Source: Craterostigma plantagineum
Lineage: Eukaryota > Streptophyta > Magnoliopsida > Lamiales > Linderniaceae
DNA length: 64,000 nt
Direction of reading: 5' to 3'
Assembly (NCBI GenBank): GCA_027422505.1
Contig: JAPQWV010001376.1
Span: forward strand, 28,742 to 92,741
In this document: positions 22,782-36,962 of the stretch, in pieces
Layout: the number at the start of each line of letters is the position of its first letter
Numbering within the stretch: position 1 is the stretch's first letter
Program-made: the position numbers and the translations under genes
Notes under the pieces: model-generated
Seen by the model: the letters and a program-made list of their open reading frames with translations, nothing else
Told to the model about the DNA's origin: nothing
The model's database searches: none

Positions 22782-25418
22782 ATGATGGAACCGAGGATTG
22801 ATGACACCTCATCATCGGCTCTGACTAGCGTTCGGTTATGGCGGCCGGCGGCTCAGCGAAACTTGAAGAATCATTGGTCGAAGCTCGCCGCGCTCCGTCA
22901 AGATTGGCGCGCTTTCTCCGCGGCGGGGCGGTCGCACGCCACCTCCGTTGTCAACTCATACCTCCGTCAAAAGTATAATCTTTTTCCCTTTCCACTGAGA
23001 AGTTACTCTTTGAGAGGGGTTATTTGTGCGAAGTTTGGCGATATTCATGTCTCTGGTTGAAGTGATCATTTCTTTGGCTGATTAATGTATCTCCCTTTTG
23101 GGATTCGAACAGGAATATGGACGACATGGACTTTGGTGTGCTGAAAGACATGCCTGGTATTCAGGACAAAGCTTGTAAGAAACTATTCGTACAACAGGTG
23201 CATCGCTGTTTTTTGTGCCGTCTGATTTGATATAGGATCCGTATAAGACATATTCTTAAGTGCTTAAGTTGTTGTGACCATGATTTATTGTTTCTTTACA
23301 AAAATGATGATATGAATCCTGTTAGTCTACAAGAGGTAAAATATATGGCTAACAATTACGGAGTCTGAGTAAGAAAGCCTAAATTTCAAATCTTAAAAAA
23401 TGTCAAATTGGAAAGTTCTCTTTTCGTTCGCTGATTGAGTGTCCATGCTTATGCTCTTCGTTTCTTTCTCATCAGGAGAAGCATAAAGATAAACTGCTGT
23501 CGTCTTACAGAGATATGGTAAGCATTCTTAATGTCTCATGCTTCATTTGTAGAAAGAATACAATGAGGTAATTATTTCTCTACTGCTTGCTAGGTAGAAA
23601 GACTGCTTCAACCTTTGTCCAATAGAATTGTAAATGTCATTAGAAGTTGGTGTTAAGTTAACTCTATAAAAATCCAGGTTTATGACGTGAAATGTGGAAT
23701 CTTTATCACGGCAATTTTAGCAGTTCCCTTTTGGCACTTCCCCCAAAAACAAATCCATATATGTGAAAATCGATCAGTCAATTCTCAGAAATGCTTCCAT
23801 TTCATGGCTTACAGGTGGGAGTTGTGATTAGTTTGGCCGATAAATGCAAATCCATGAGATGTTACATGAACCTGGCAAACAATTCTCCTTTAGCTCAGTT
23901 CTCTTTCTCAAGTGATGCCGAAAGTGATAGTGGAGACTGCGGTGGAATCCCAGTTTACACAAAACTTCCCATTTCTTCTTTTGTATGTGTTTTCTCTTCA
24001 GTGACATAGCCCGTAAAATTTTGTGTTTTCGTCGTTTTGAAACTCACTGAGCATTTTGAGATGATTTCAGAGCTGCTAGCAAGTGAGATCCTCCGAATGT
24101 TTGCCTCGGAACTAAGCACGAAGGTAAGTTCCGAACTCAACAGTATCTTTATTTTTTTTGCTGAATGATCTTTCTTGATTATTGCAGCGGTTGCTTGTCA
24201 TGAAATTTCTATCCCTTTATGCCGACAAGACTGCAAACGTCCCTAATTTGCAGTGGTCTGATGAATTCTACGGCGGAGAATTCGATGATCTCCGCGCTAT
24301 CGAATTATATTCTGAAGAAAATCGCCAGCCTTTACATCCATGCCTTAAAAGCCGTGATTTTGATTCTTCAGCGATGCTAAGTGGAAAGAAGATGGACAAT
24401 GATGCGATGGAGGTACTGTAGTCAATCTAATTCTACTGTTTCATCGAAAAGGACATAGAACAACAAACGAGCTTCCAATAATCACTTAGAGCATCTCCAA
24501 CGGGTACTTCATTTTTGTGTAAAATACAAAAATGAAGTACGTCTTTACTCCATTAGGACTCTATATCTAACACTAATATTGCGTTGATTAGCAGAGGTAC
24601 TCTAGATGTAGAGTACACACAATTTTCAACACAAAAATTGTGTTGTACTTTCTATTATTTATAACTTATTTAAATAAAAAATATTTTAATATATTTAAAT
24701 ATTTGATTTTCTTATAATATAAAAGTAAAAATAATATATTCCTATTATTTATTTATATTTTCGTTTTAATTTAACAAAATTATAATTAAATAATATGCTA
24801 TGTTTATAATTTAGTAAATATTAATTATTATAATTTATTGACTTCGTTTAATTATTATAATATAAAGTTTAATATAGAAATTTGATTTTTAGAGTAGAAA
24901 ATAGAGTTAATGGTTGAAGAGAAAATTAGTGTAGAAAGTAGAGTTTATGGGTGGAGTAAAAGCACTATAGCAGCTGTAATATTGTGCAGAATCAACTGTA
25001 TTTCATGCTACGGGTTGGAGATGCTCTTAATATGTTACGAATGCATGATTCTCATTATGAAAAGTAAAAGAAATTTACACATCCATCGCCGTTCTTCATA
25101 AAATCTTCGTGTTTTCTTAGGTCCACTTGACAACTTGGATGGTGGACGCTCACATAGATAACATCAGGTAAGACAATTCATCGCAAACACTTAAACTTCT
25201 GCAAACGATGCTGCAAGAATTATCGCAGGAGAAGGATAATAGTAGTATCATGTATCATTCTATATATCCAAACTTGTGATATGTGGTGGAATGGAATGCA
25301 TCTAAAACATGAAAACTTTGATGATGTCTTGACATGTCTGTGATTCTTTTATTGCAGGGTGGACGAAATATTTGACACCGTAGGAGTGGAAATGCGCCTT
25401 GATTTTTCGAGTCGATGA
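22782..25418 (+). CDS. Plant-type protein of unknown function, eight exons
   Basis: Exons: 22782-22972, 23113-23197, 23476-23517, 23815-23982, about 24071-24123, 24188-24412, 25121-25167 and 25358-25418, giving roughly 290 residues. The N-terminal part is basic and Trp/Arg-rich (VRLWRPAAQRNLKNHWSK). The middle is helical and charged (KDMPGIQDKACKKLFVQQ, KHKDKLLSSYRDM). Then come a Ser/Asp-rich patch and a C-terminal VHLTTWMVDAHIDNIRVDEIF. No catalytic motif, signal peptide or membrane span is evident. It looks like an uncharacterised plant family, but I cannot name it. Exon 5 needs one G at its acceptor (24070) to keep frame, consistent with the one-base losses elsewhere. Intron 6 contains a complete MITE (24489-25026). 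Confidence 0.7.
24489..25026. mobile_element. Tourist-like MITE, family A, copy 2 (intact)
   Basis: A 538-bp element with TTA on both sides (24486-24488 and 25027-25029). Terminal inverted repeats: GAGCATCTCCAACGGGTAC at the left and ACGGGTTGGAGATGCTC at the right. The interior is AT-rich and non-coding. It lies inside intron 6 of the unknown gene at 22782-25418. It is closely related to 10292-10797. Confidence 0.85.
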
Positions 25419-25582
25419 CGCAGAACGCCAATGACTCAGGGCAGCGACCGATATTTGTCTTATATATTTCAATTATTAATATCCTCAAACATGCGTAATA
25501 GTTCGATTTTGTGTGCGCCGTGCCATGCGCTATATAGCGAAGCCGTGTGCCACTGCCAACTGCCATCGAGTCCAATGACTTA

Positions 25583-25764
25583 GGGTGTATTTGGTTCAAA
25601 GAAATAATGAGGAAAGGGAAAGAAATGGAAAAGGAAACCATTTTTTTGTTTTTGTTTGCTTGGAAAGAAAATAAATGAAATGAAATGAAGGGAAAGCTAG
25701 TAGAAAGTTTGTTTTCTCTCTAATTTTATTTTCCTCACCGTTTTTATCGATCCAAAACACACCC
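25583..25764. mobile_element. Short Tourist-like MITE
   Basis: A 182-bp element flanked by TTA (25580-25582, 25765-25767). Ends GGGTGTATTTGG and CCAAAACACACCC are inverted repeats. The interior is purine-rich (AAAGAAAT.GAAATGAAAT). It starts about 160 bp after the stop codon of the preceding gene. Confidence 0.75.
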
Positions 25765-26119
25765 TTAACGTATCCATTCATTTCAAAATCTCAATATCAA
25801 ACTTGATAATAATAATAATACCAGTCTTCTTCACGTCTCATCCACCAACTCGGTCGTGCTAACGAAGCTGTTGTAAATTCGTCGCAAAATACCGCGGACA
25901 TTTTGGAATGATTTCGGCGCGTGAAAGCGAAAGAAAGTGTATAATGACAGTACAATACTGGAAGCGCAACGTATCATTGTTCGATGTAGTGTAATATTTA
26001 TCTTTTCCAGCATATTAATTCCGCATACCAAACCGAGGGTAGTAACATTTCAAGAATTTCTCACGGGCAGCGCCATTTTATTACTCCAAAGATTTAATAT
26101 TACATTTGCAATCTATTGA

Positions 26120-26585
26120 CTATTTTTCGGTCCCGCCCGCCATCTTCTCCATCATCTTAGCCGCGTACTCGTTCAAAATCTTTAACTCCCTCAAATCAAA
26201 CGCGCTCAACGGCTTTCCTCCTTGTACGTGCTCGTTCATCAGCTTTCGACCTTCCATAAGATCGTTGCCATCCTTGCGCTTTCTTACCTCCTCCTTCGCC
26301 TCGTTTAGCTGCTGTTCGAGGAAAGCATCGTGAGTCACCATCTTCTTACCTCGCTCGGCTTCGGAGAAGCTTAGAACCTCTCCATTCTTTGTCCGAAGGC
26401 CTCGGGGCTCGGCCAAATGACCTTGTTGTCCTCCGTCTCGGTGTGGATGACGAATCCGCGTCGGCCCCGCACAACACCGAGAGCTCCTCGGCCTTCTTGG
26501 TCAGACCCTTGAGGCGGTTTTTGAAGGTTGCGTTGCGCTTTCTTGCGTTATCGATGCGCTCGTGTTTGATCCTTCTTTTCGTCAT
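26120..26585 (-). CDS. Type I (M-gamma-like) MADS-box transcription factor
   Basis: A short intronless gene, as is usual for type I MADS genes. It starts with MTKRRIKHERIDNARKRNAT and FKNRLKGLTKKAEELSVLCG, an AGL80/PHERES-type MADS domain for DNA binding and dimerisation. The chain then passes through two one-base frame breaks (about 26461 and 26371) around a segment containing VIWPSPEAFG. The last part, to the stop at 26120, is a charged coiled-coil-like tail (EQQLNEAKEEVRKRK). Such genes act mainly in the female gametophyte and endosperm. It could be a pseudogene, since type I copies decay often, but the breaks look like those in clearly essential neighbours. It is shorter than most M-gamma proteins. 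Confidence 0.75.
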
Positions 26586-27360
26586 GGTTTGTGAGCGAGG
26601 GCGAGGTGATGAGGTTGCTTTGCTGCTGAAATCGCGAGATTTTTTTATACTAGGTGAGGTCGTGGAACATTAGGAATATTTTTTATTGCGGTTTAATGTT
26701 GATTCTATGTTTGGTTTTGTAATATTCGTTTTCTTGGATTGGTTTTAAATGTTCTACTTAAATTGCATTTTCTTGAGGATAAGTGGGTATTAATAAATTC
26801 TTTGTTAATCGAAATTAATGTCTTTCATTAGAATACATATATAGCTTTATCTTGACATAGTAGTGGCAATATATTTCGATTAAATTACTGTTAAACACTT
26901 TCTATGTATTTCATTAATGAAGATAACCTTAGCGTAGCTGTTCTCACTTGATTGGTATGTCAATAAACACAATTACAGTTTTACAGTTATATCATCGAAT
27001 GTCATTTTTTTGTATACTTAAATAAACTATAAAAAATAAATTTAATAGAATTTAACCTATTAAACTTAATTCAAATATAAGTTAATATGTCATATTTATA
27101 TGGACATTCGAGTATGCAGAAAAATCTAGTATTTATTAACGTACGTCGTAGTCGCGTAATGTTTATAGAACGATGGTTCTCATTAAGTATCACAATCACA
27201 TTCGCAAGAAATATTATCTATCCCATGCTTATAGATAAGCCGTAGTTTGCTCCATGCAGACACGTAAATCTAAATATGTTACACGTATATGTCATGCTTA
27301 TATATAGTTTGCTCCACGCGTAGTTTGCTTATATATAGTATCCCATGCTTATGTCATGTA

Positions 27361-28478
27361 GAGGAATGATATGGTGCGTGAGCACCTTATATGGGCACCT
27401 GTGATTTGACACCGATCGTGCCAAATCAGCGTGCCACTTCAACATCAAATGAACGTGACATTAATCAATACATCTTAGGCGTCATAGATCGACATATATG
27501 ATGCTGGACGTGGAATGTTCATGTCTTACGTGGCATTTGTGGAGTGATCTTGATATATTCCCGTGAACATGCTACATAAGCATCATATGTCGATTTATGA
27601 CGCCTAAGATGTGTTGATTAATGTCACGTTTCATTTGATGTTGAAGTGGCACGCTGATTTGGCACAAATCGGTGTCAAACAGCATGTGCCCATATACGTG
27701 CCAGGGGCGGAGCTAGAAGATAATTTGAGGGTGGGCAAAAAATTAAATAAATTTAAGACGAAATAATAATATTATAATAAAAATCACCCACAATTATAGT
27801 TTTTCTTTCTGTTTTACAAGTCTTCGTTGAAATCATTGTATGAAGTATCTAAGAATATTCATATTCTATATAAATGAAAGGTTTCACTAATGACATTTGT
27901 AACTTTTTTCTTTTGTAATATTTCTCCATTATGGATATATTATAGATGAAAAATGCTGAATATTGGATAAAATAGATTTCATTATAATTTATACATCTTC
28001 ATTATATACATCTTCTATATTTAGATTTCATTAATATACACCCTAAAATAGTAGATTAGTTAATTTACAGAAATTTAAGTAATAAAATTACGGGATTTTT
28101 TTTTTAAATTAGTTAGGTAAAGATTAGTCTTTAGTGTTTTAAATTATAACTAATTTTTAGCTATAATGGCAGTTTCGCAAATTTGATCAATTTTATGCAT
28201 ATAATTGTAATTGACCAAACTGGCCCTATCTTGCTCCATGGTCGTCGTCTTCACATCTGCTCTGAAAACTCCATTATTTTCATTTCATCTTACAAGTTAC
28301 ACTGTAACGCTGTATCGCTCGCGGGCAATAGGTAAGAAAAAGTTTGCCTCTATCGTCTTCAGATTCTATGAATATATATAGGTAAAAAAAATTCAGGGTA
28401 GGCAAGTGCCTACCCTAGGCGTGAGGTGGCTCCGCCCCTGTACGGTGCTCACATAAGGTGAGCACCATATCATTCCTC
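27361..28478. mobile_element. Foldback Mutator-like element with a nested hAT element
   Basis: The outer element is flanked by ATGTCATGTA on both sides (27351-27360 and 28479-28488), a 10-bp target duplication. Ends GAGGAATGATATGGTGC and GCACCATATCATTCCTC are inverted repeats. Most of 27361-27701 folds back on itself, for example GGCACGCTGATTTGGCAC against GTGCCAAATCAGCGTGCC. The hAT-like insertion 27702-28440 splits the right arm. Confidence 0.85.
27702..28440. mobile_element. hAT-like non-autonomous element nested in a foldback element
   Basis: Ends CAGGGGCGGAGC and GCTCCGCCCCTG form a perfect 12-bp inverted repeat. The flanks ATACGTGC (27694-27701) and TACGGTGC (28441-28448) fit one 8-bp target duplication, TACGGTGC, with a base missing on the left. 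No transposase frame is seen. Confidence 0.85.
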
Positions 28479-29105
28479 ATGTCATGTATATGTATTAATT
28501 AATATTGCTTTACACGTGGAATTTATAAATGCATCATATAACTCATTTGTTGAGTTTTTGTTTCACTTGTTGTTCTAATTTATATAATCATAAGACTTAA
28601 TAATAAAAATTATACAAATTTTTAACAGATCCCACGAATACACAGTACCATAATGAAACACACCTAGTAAAGATGTCTATTCTCTGTTATAAATCTTGAA
28701 ACTTCAAATCTTATTGTTCTTGCTGAAAAATCAGTCTCTACCTGAAAGACTGGCTTTAGAGCGATAATAACATGTGTTGTCAGTAGAAAAAATATTAATG
28801 GGCGCCTATTTTGACTATTTACGCCAATAACGAACATTATTCGCGTCGCGTTATACCGTCACAAGCGTTTGCTATGGAGCACATTTTATGATTTTGTCAC
28901 GCCCGTGAACATTTTTGAATTATTTTCGTTTACGACCCCTCGTATCGAACCCTTGCTACGTCTAACGAAACAAGCATTCGACGATGAATAATAAGCGCAA
29001 ACATCATCACCATATAACATAATATTTCTTATTATAATTCCGTTCATTAAAATTGTTTTATCACAACTCCCTTAAACCCTAGAAAGAAAAAGGTACAACG
29101 ACATT

Positions 29106-29302
29106 CTAAGTATTTATGCCCACATCATGCAATGTTGTAGCATAGTTTATGTTGTAAAATGGCCAAATAAGTGATTCAATCTCCTCATGGAGTTCGTCGT
29201 CCACCTCTTCTTTATAATAGCAATAGTATTTTTGGTTGAATCTTCTATGGGAGACCACGAACCATGGGATTCGGTCGACATTGATTCATGGTTTTCTTCC
29301 AT
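29106..29302 (-). CDS. Possible small acidic protein (about 65 residues)
   Basis: On the minus strand a TATA box (TATATATA, 29383-29376) lies about 75 bp upstream of ATG 29302. The start reads MEENHESMSTESHGSWSPIE. The downstream part, in a second frame, is strongly coding-like and acidic (EEVDDELHEEIESLIWPFYN) and ends at a stop at 29106. The interval is 197 bp, so one missing base, probably in an A run near 29203, would give exactly 66 codons. No family is recognised and no domain, signal peptide or membrane segment is visible. It may be a short peptide gene or a chance frame. Confidence 0.35.
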
Positions 29303-29375
29303 CTTACTTCAGTGCGTAATATAATACGAGTTCGCTTTTTTTTTTTATAGGAGTGAAATGACATGGACAATAACG

Positions 29376-29383
29376 TATATATA
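29376..29383 (-). promoter_or_regulatory. Candidate TATA box of the small acidic ORF
   Basis: TATATATA, placed about 75 bp before the candidate start codon at 29302, within a GC-containing context (GCGCTC just upstream) that differs from the surrounding AT-rich DNA. Confidence 0.35.
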
Positions 29384-29700
29384 GAGCGCGAGAGGGAAAC
29401 GACCAATTGTAATTAAGTCTAACATATTTATTAATATTACTAGTAAGTGAGAATGAAGTCAAATATATTAGGGTATTACAAAATAAGTCAATTATTATTT
29501 GTTATATTTGAGTTGATTAAATGCAAGAACAAGAAGTCAAATGTGATTGTTTTAAACTTAAAATGAAGTTACATGTTACTATGTAAGATATTACTTAGAA
29601 TCATTAAGTCAAATGTGATTGTTTTAAAATTAAAATGAAGTTACATGTTAAATATGTTAGTCAGAATCATTAAATGCATTTAGGAATACTCATCTTATTA

Positions 29701-29961
29701 CTACCTCCGTCCCAGTTATTTCTTCCCATCTTCTATTTCGGGCGTCCACATAATTCTTCCCATTTCCATTTTGGTAAAAAATTATCCCACTAATAAACTA
29801 ATTACACCATTAATATTAAAAAAAGTCTTCTTGATTTGCGTGTCTACTAATAGCTTTTCTCTCTCCGTACCTCAAAAAGTGTACTATAATATTAAAATAA
29901 TGTGGTTTCTTAATCTCCATGCCCACTAATCTTTGGGAAGAAATAGCCGGGACGGAGGAAG
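29701..29961. mobile_element. Stowaway-like MITE
   Basis: A 261-bp element between TA dinucleotides (29699-29700, 29962-29963). Ends CTACCTCCGTCCCAG and CCGGGACGGAGGAAG are inverted repeats, the standard plant Stowaway (Tc1/mariner) terminus. The interior matches the split copy at 13962-14529. Confidence 0.85.
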
Positions 29962-30236
29962 TACATGAAAAGGTCATGCCTTTTGTATTAAAGTCAATTA
30001 CCTTTTACTTCATTAGATTGACAATATAAGAACAGTTAGTTTGTGGTCAGTTATAGTTGGGCTGATATTGCTGTTGGGCTTTCGCGAATGTCATCAGGCC
30101 CATTATCACACACCGTGACGTGGCATAATCTATCGAAATTAAAAAAGAGAATTATATTAATAATTACGAAAAATAGCCCACCAGCGACGAAGGAAGAAGG
30201 CAAGTGTTGTGTCTCTCTGCTATCGTATCGAAGCCC

Positions 30237-32648
<2,412 letters not shown>

Positions 32649-32933
32649 TATGAAAAGATAGAGAAACAAACACTTGGAAGTTTTGTATTACTTGCCTGGG
32701 TTGTATTTGTTGTATATGGGCAAAAAAAAAACTACCTTCTATTTATGTAAAAAAAAAAAAATAGAACGCCAGCGTATATTAGTTACAACGCTTCTCGTGC
32801 AATAACTGCACGTATACTACGTGAGAGAAGTGTTGATCTTGTCTTAATGGTTGGCATAATTAGGTAATTAAAGTAATGGTCCGCACGCGATTTTATTTAT
32901 TTTATTTTATTCTTTCAAATTTACTCCCTCCAA

Positions 32934-33158
32934 TTTTATTTACATGTCGTTTTAGCTCTTTATTTGGTTTCTAATTAGTTGTCGTTTTACAGATTTCAGA
33001 TAAATATTTATCATATTTTCACTTTTACCCTTTTAAATATTATTAAATGGAATATATTAAATAGTCTTAAGCAATTAATTAGGGGTATATTTGACATTTT
33101 ATTTATTTCTAATATGAGTGCAAAAAACTTAAATGACACCTAAAAAAATCGGAGGGAG
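32934..33158. mobile_element. Stowaway-like MITE
   Basis: A 225-bp element flanked by TA (32932-32933, 33159-33160). Ends CTCCCTCCAATTTTATT and AAAAATCGGAGGGAG are inverted. TGTCGTTTTA appears twice inside. Confidence 0.75.
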
Positions 33159-33209
33159 TATTAGAGAATAGAAAAAAATGAAATATGAAAATATTACACA
33201 ACACGACAA

Positions 33210-33782
33210 CAAGGTTTTGAAAACCGGACCGGACGGCCGGTTCCGGCCGGAAACCGGCGAACCGGCCGGAAATCCGGTCCGATTCCGGTCTGGTTGAGCT
33301 TTAATTAAAAAAAAAAGAAAAAAAGACGAAATTAATATATAAAGAGAAGAAACGAATGACTTAAAGATCTTTTACGGTAGTCTCGTGGCCAAGAAATGGG
33401 CTTATAACGTGAGGGCTGGGTTCGATTCCCTTGGCCCCCATTTTTATTGTTTTTAATAAACTCATGAACCATATATTTTATTTTTGTATCGATTTGACCC
33501 CAAATTTTATAATTTTAATTTCTGTAGCCATTGTATAATTAATTTCTAACCACCAACACAATTTAACTTATTTAATTTCGACCCACAATTTTATAAAATA
33601 CTATTGAAAACAATTACTAAATAAACATGTATATAATTTATCTTATTTGGTTGATTCAATCATAAAATATATAGAATCATATATAAACATACCGGTTTGA
33701 CTCCGTTTGATTCCGATTGTATACCGATTCTTAAGCAACTAAAATTTTCGGTCCGGTTCGAAAACCCGGTTTCAGAATCATG
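33210..33782. mobile_element. hAT-like non-autonomous element with a tRNA-like core
   Basis: A perfect 8-bp duplication CACGACAA lies on both sides (33202-33209 and 33783-33790). The element starts CAAGGTTTTGAAAACCGGACC and ends in CGAAAACCCGGTTTCAGAATCATG, inverted and CA...TG bounded. The left subterminal region is packed with CCGG-containing subrepeats (33227-33290). The centre, 33378-33447, has a box B-like GGTTCGATTCC preceded by a tRNA-like stretch and ending TTGGCCCCCA, but no acceptor stem forms. No transposase is present. Confidence 0.75.
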
Positions 33783-34724
33783 CACGACAATTCAACGATT
33801 ATTTTTCTGGAAATTGGAATTGGGAAGGGGTTTTGGTGGGTCCCACGATAGAAATTTTGAAATATATTTCTGACATTTTGACCGTTTCTTAGAGAAAAAT
33901 CCTTTCACGAAGTCACGCACCATCTCGCTTACCGGTTCTTTCTTTTCTCTCCTCTGATAGTGATTTTCCAGTTTCCTTACGCGCTCATAAGTTGACGACG
34001 GCTCTGAACTGTAATAAATATATACTTCCGCGTTAAGCATCCCAACTTCATAATTCTTGTTCGTCTATTGCTTCTCAAGATTAATCAATCTTTCCTATTT
34101 ATATTGGTAGGATTTGTTTGCTTTTGGATAGGTACAAGTGCGGGGTCGTTCGGTGACCTAAACCCAAATCCATCTACGATCGGCGTCGTCGTCTCCTTTT
34201 TGTCTTTCTTTAAGAAATTTAGTCCAGGTAATTTCATTGATTCGCCTGTGATTTTGGGTTTTATGTGGTTTGCAGTTCTTGCTTTGGGTTTTTTTTTTTT
34301 TGCTTGATTTCGCGAATATGAATAATTGGCGTTCTTTAAAGTACCGCATGTACAATTGCCGTTGGTTTTCAACTATCTGTGCTGTCTTTGTACAGTAGAT
34401 TGAATGATTAGTCAATTCGTGGCTTTTGGAATCTGTAAAGATGTCTGAACTTTTTGTGTGTGTTGTTGCCGATCTCATTCGATAGATAATATCTCCTTCC
34501 CAAATTTCTTTAAAAAAAATGAACTTGGACTGCCCAGTTACGTCTCGATTCGCCCCGTCTCTTGCAAAAAAGGATATAATGATTGTTTCCCATTTGTTCT
34601 TTAATACGCTGTGGTTATGTTTGAAGCTATTCTTGTCAGGTGTATGATAATTATGATTGTTGATAGTCTAATGTTTCCTTTTGGTTTTTATGTTTCTAGG
34701 CCTTCTTCAGACCAAGGAAGAAAA

Positions 34725-36342
34725 ATGTTTGGCCTAAAGAAATCTCCCGTGCATAAGATCTCTAAAACTTCTTCGACTGACCCTCATTTTTCCGTCAAGA
34801 ATAAACACAATAACCCTTTCGATTCAGACGATGAGTTCGATGCAAAAAAGACCCTTAAGAGCTCGGCAAGATCATCTTCAGAACCTTCACTCTTCACAAC
34901 AGAAGCCAACAAATCCTTTCGATGACGTTGGCACCAAAGATTCATCATCTTCCAGGACTGTTCTTTCTTCGGCGGACAAAAGCAGATACAGAAATGATTT
35001 CCGTGATTCAGGAGGACTAGAGAATCAGTCTGTACAAGAACTTGAAAGTTACGCTGTGTATAAGGCTGAGGAGACTACGACAGCAGTCAACAACTGTCTG
35101 AAAATTGCCGAGGACATGAGAGAAGATGCCACCAAAACCTTGGTTACTTTGCATCAACAGGGAGAGCAGATTACTAGGACTCACATGGTTGCTGCTGATA
35201 TGGATCACGATCTTAGTAGGGTATGTCCCACCAAGTTTCTAACTGATAGATGAAGCTACATATCGTTGCATCAAGTGATTTATTTCTGAACTGAAAATTA
35301 TTTTAGCTATTGCAGGGTGAACTATAGTTTTAATCTTTTACTTAAATGTTTTTTGGGGGCAAATTGTTTCACTGCTGACTTTGGCACCTATGATTTTCTC
35401 TTACTGATTCAGGGTGAGAAGCTTTTGGGAAGCCTTGGAGGTATGTTCTCCAAGACGTGGAAGCCTAAGAAAACTCGTGCTATAACAGGCCCTGTAATCA
35501 CTCGAGGTAGCCATAACTCGTTCCCCTTTTCATTGCGTGTTCTTTATTTCTTGGTCAGCATCTCATTTCCTAAATGCGCTCACTCGTGTTATATGTTATG
35601 AGGTGATATATGGCTTGTATTTATAGTATAGCGTGATTTTCTATATTCAAGAACTCGTCTTTAATCTTTGCTCAACGCTCTGATTATGTTCGATAGATGA
35701 TCCAACATGGAAAAAGGGTAATCATTTGGAGCAAAGAGAGAAACTAGGGTTGAATAATGCTCCGTCGAACGAAAGGTCAAAGACACGTACTCCACCTTCC
35801 AACCCACAAATGCACTGGAACAAGTTGAGGTACACAATGGACCTGTGTATCGAATTTGAGTCTAAATGCATGACCTTCCCCTTAACAAATTTCCATGATT
35901 CTCTTTACGTTTTAGCTGTTAGTTCTATTGTACCAATGGTTCGATTGCAAAACCCTCGTTTTTTTTTTGCATTAAGAAGATGCATAACTTTTTATCTTTC
36001 CAAGCATGCCTAATTGCTAGATCTTACTGTTAACAGTTCGAAAAGTTCAAACAAGACGATGCCCTCACTGATTTGAGTAACATCTTGGGCGATCTGAAGA
36101 GTATGGCTATAGACATGGGATCCGAAATCGAAAGGTTCTTATTTGTTTCTTTTCATATATTTCCCAAAGTTTTCCCTTTCCTTTTTCGTAGAAGAAAAAG
36201 TTGGGAAGTGACCTTTTTCGGAATCTTTTCGTGCCAATGCAGACAGAACAAAGCTTTGGATCATGTTCAAGACGACGTGGACGAGCTCAGTTTTAGAGTG
36301 AAAGGCGCTAATCAGCGCACACGGCGTCTTCTGGGAAAATAG
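34725..36342 (+). CDS. SNAP33: SNAP33-type Qb+Qc SNARE
   Basis: Five coding exons: 34725-35220, 35413-35506, 35697-35829, 36037-36134, 36243-36342. The N-terminus MFGLKKSPVHKISK and the NPFDSDDE and NPFDD motifs are typical of plant SNAP33. The Qb SNARE helix covers AVYKAEETTTAVNNCLKIAE through DLSRGEKLLGSLGGMFSKTW. The Qc helix covers DALTDLSNILGDLKSMAIDM through DDVDELSFRVKGANQR, ending RRLLGK. Such proteins pair with Qa syntaxins (for example KNOLLE or SYP121) and VAMP72 proteins in plasma-membrane and cell-plate fusion and in defence secretion. There is no transmembrane segment, as expected. One-base breaks occur near 34889 and at the exon-4 acceptor (36037). Confidence 0.92.
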
Positions 36343-36759
36343 AGCCGAGCCGAACAATGCTTCCTTTTTCGAGATTTTATTCGTAACTTGTCTGTTAGAC
36401 CGATCAAAAACTCCATCTCATTATTGTTGAAGTCCATTTGTGAGCACCATGTATCAGAAAATAATATTTGACATTACCCTTATATGCTTTAATATGTTTT
36501 AACTGACGTTATTATTGCATGTTAATCAATCGATTACTTGTTAACAACTCAATAAGCAGAGATAATTAGAGAGGCAACATTCGAAGTATATACCTATTCA
36601 ATCGATGGGGGAAAGAAGCTACCTATTATTCTTGCTTGTTTTCGAATGGTCAATTGGACAACCTTTTCATGCAAATCTTAACGTCGTCCTATGTATAAAT
36701 ACAGATTCTTCGTTTGATGTTTTCCACTGTTCACTTTGCCTTAAATAAATCGAACAATA

Positions 36760-36923
36760 ATGCGCCGCGGTTACGATAATGTCTTAGATGACGATAGTTT
36801 TCTCGCAGCGATCGCAGCTTCTGCGCATGCAATACATTCATTCGAAGAGGAGCGTCGTAACTTAAAGGTTTCGAGGACTGATCGTACTCGAAAACAAGAA
36901 CCCTTAATGAAGCCTTCTAAAGC

Positions 36924-36962
<39 letters not shown>

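Larger units (their letters stand above)
32649..34724. other. Intergenic with two transposons; SNAP33 leader at right end
   Basis: No coding frame is convincing. A Stowaway copy (32934-33158) and an hAT-like element (33210-33782) are listed separately. A SNAP33 5' exon is likely near 34020-34205, before a splice donor such as CCAG|GTAATT at about 34228, with an acceptor TTTCTAG at about 34699. Confidence 0.5.

Noticed and set aside
33378..33447. Possible tRNA gene
   Set aside because: A box B-like sequence is present, but I cannot form an acceptor stem or a full T-stem, and it sits inside an hAT-like element. Reported only as tRNA-like.
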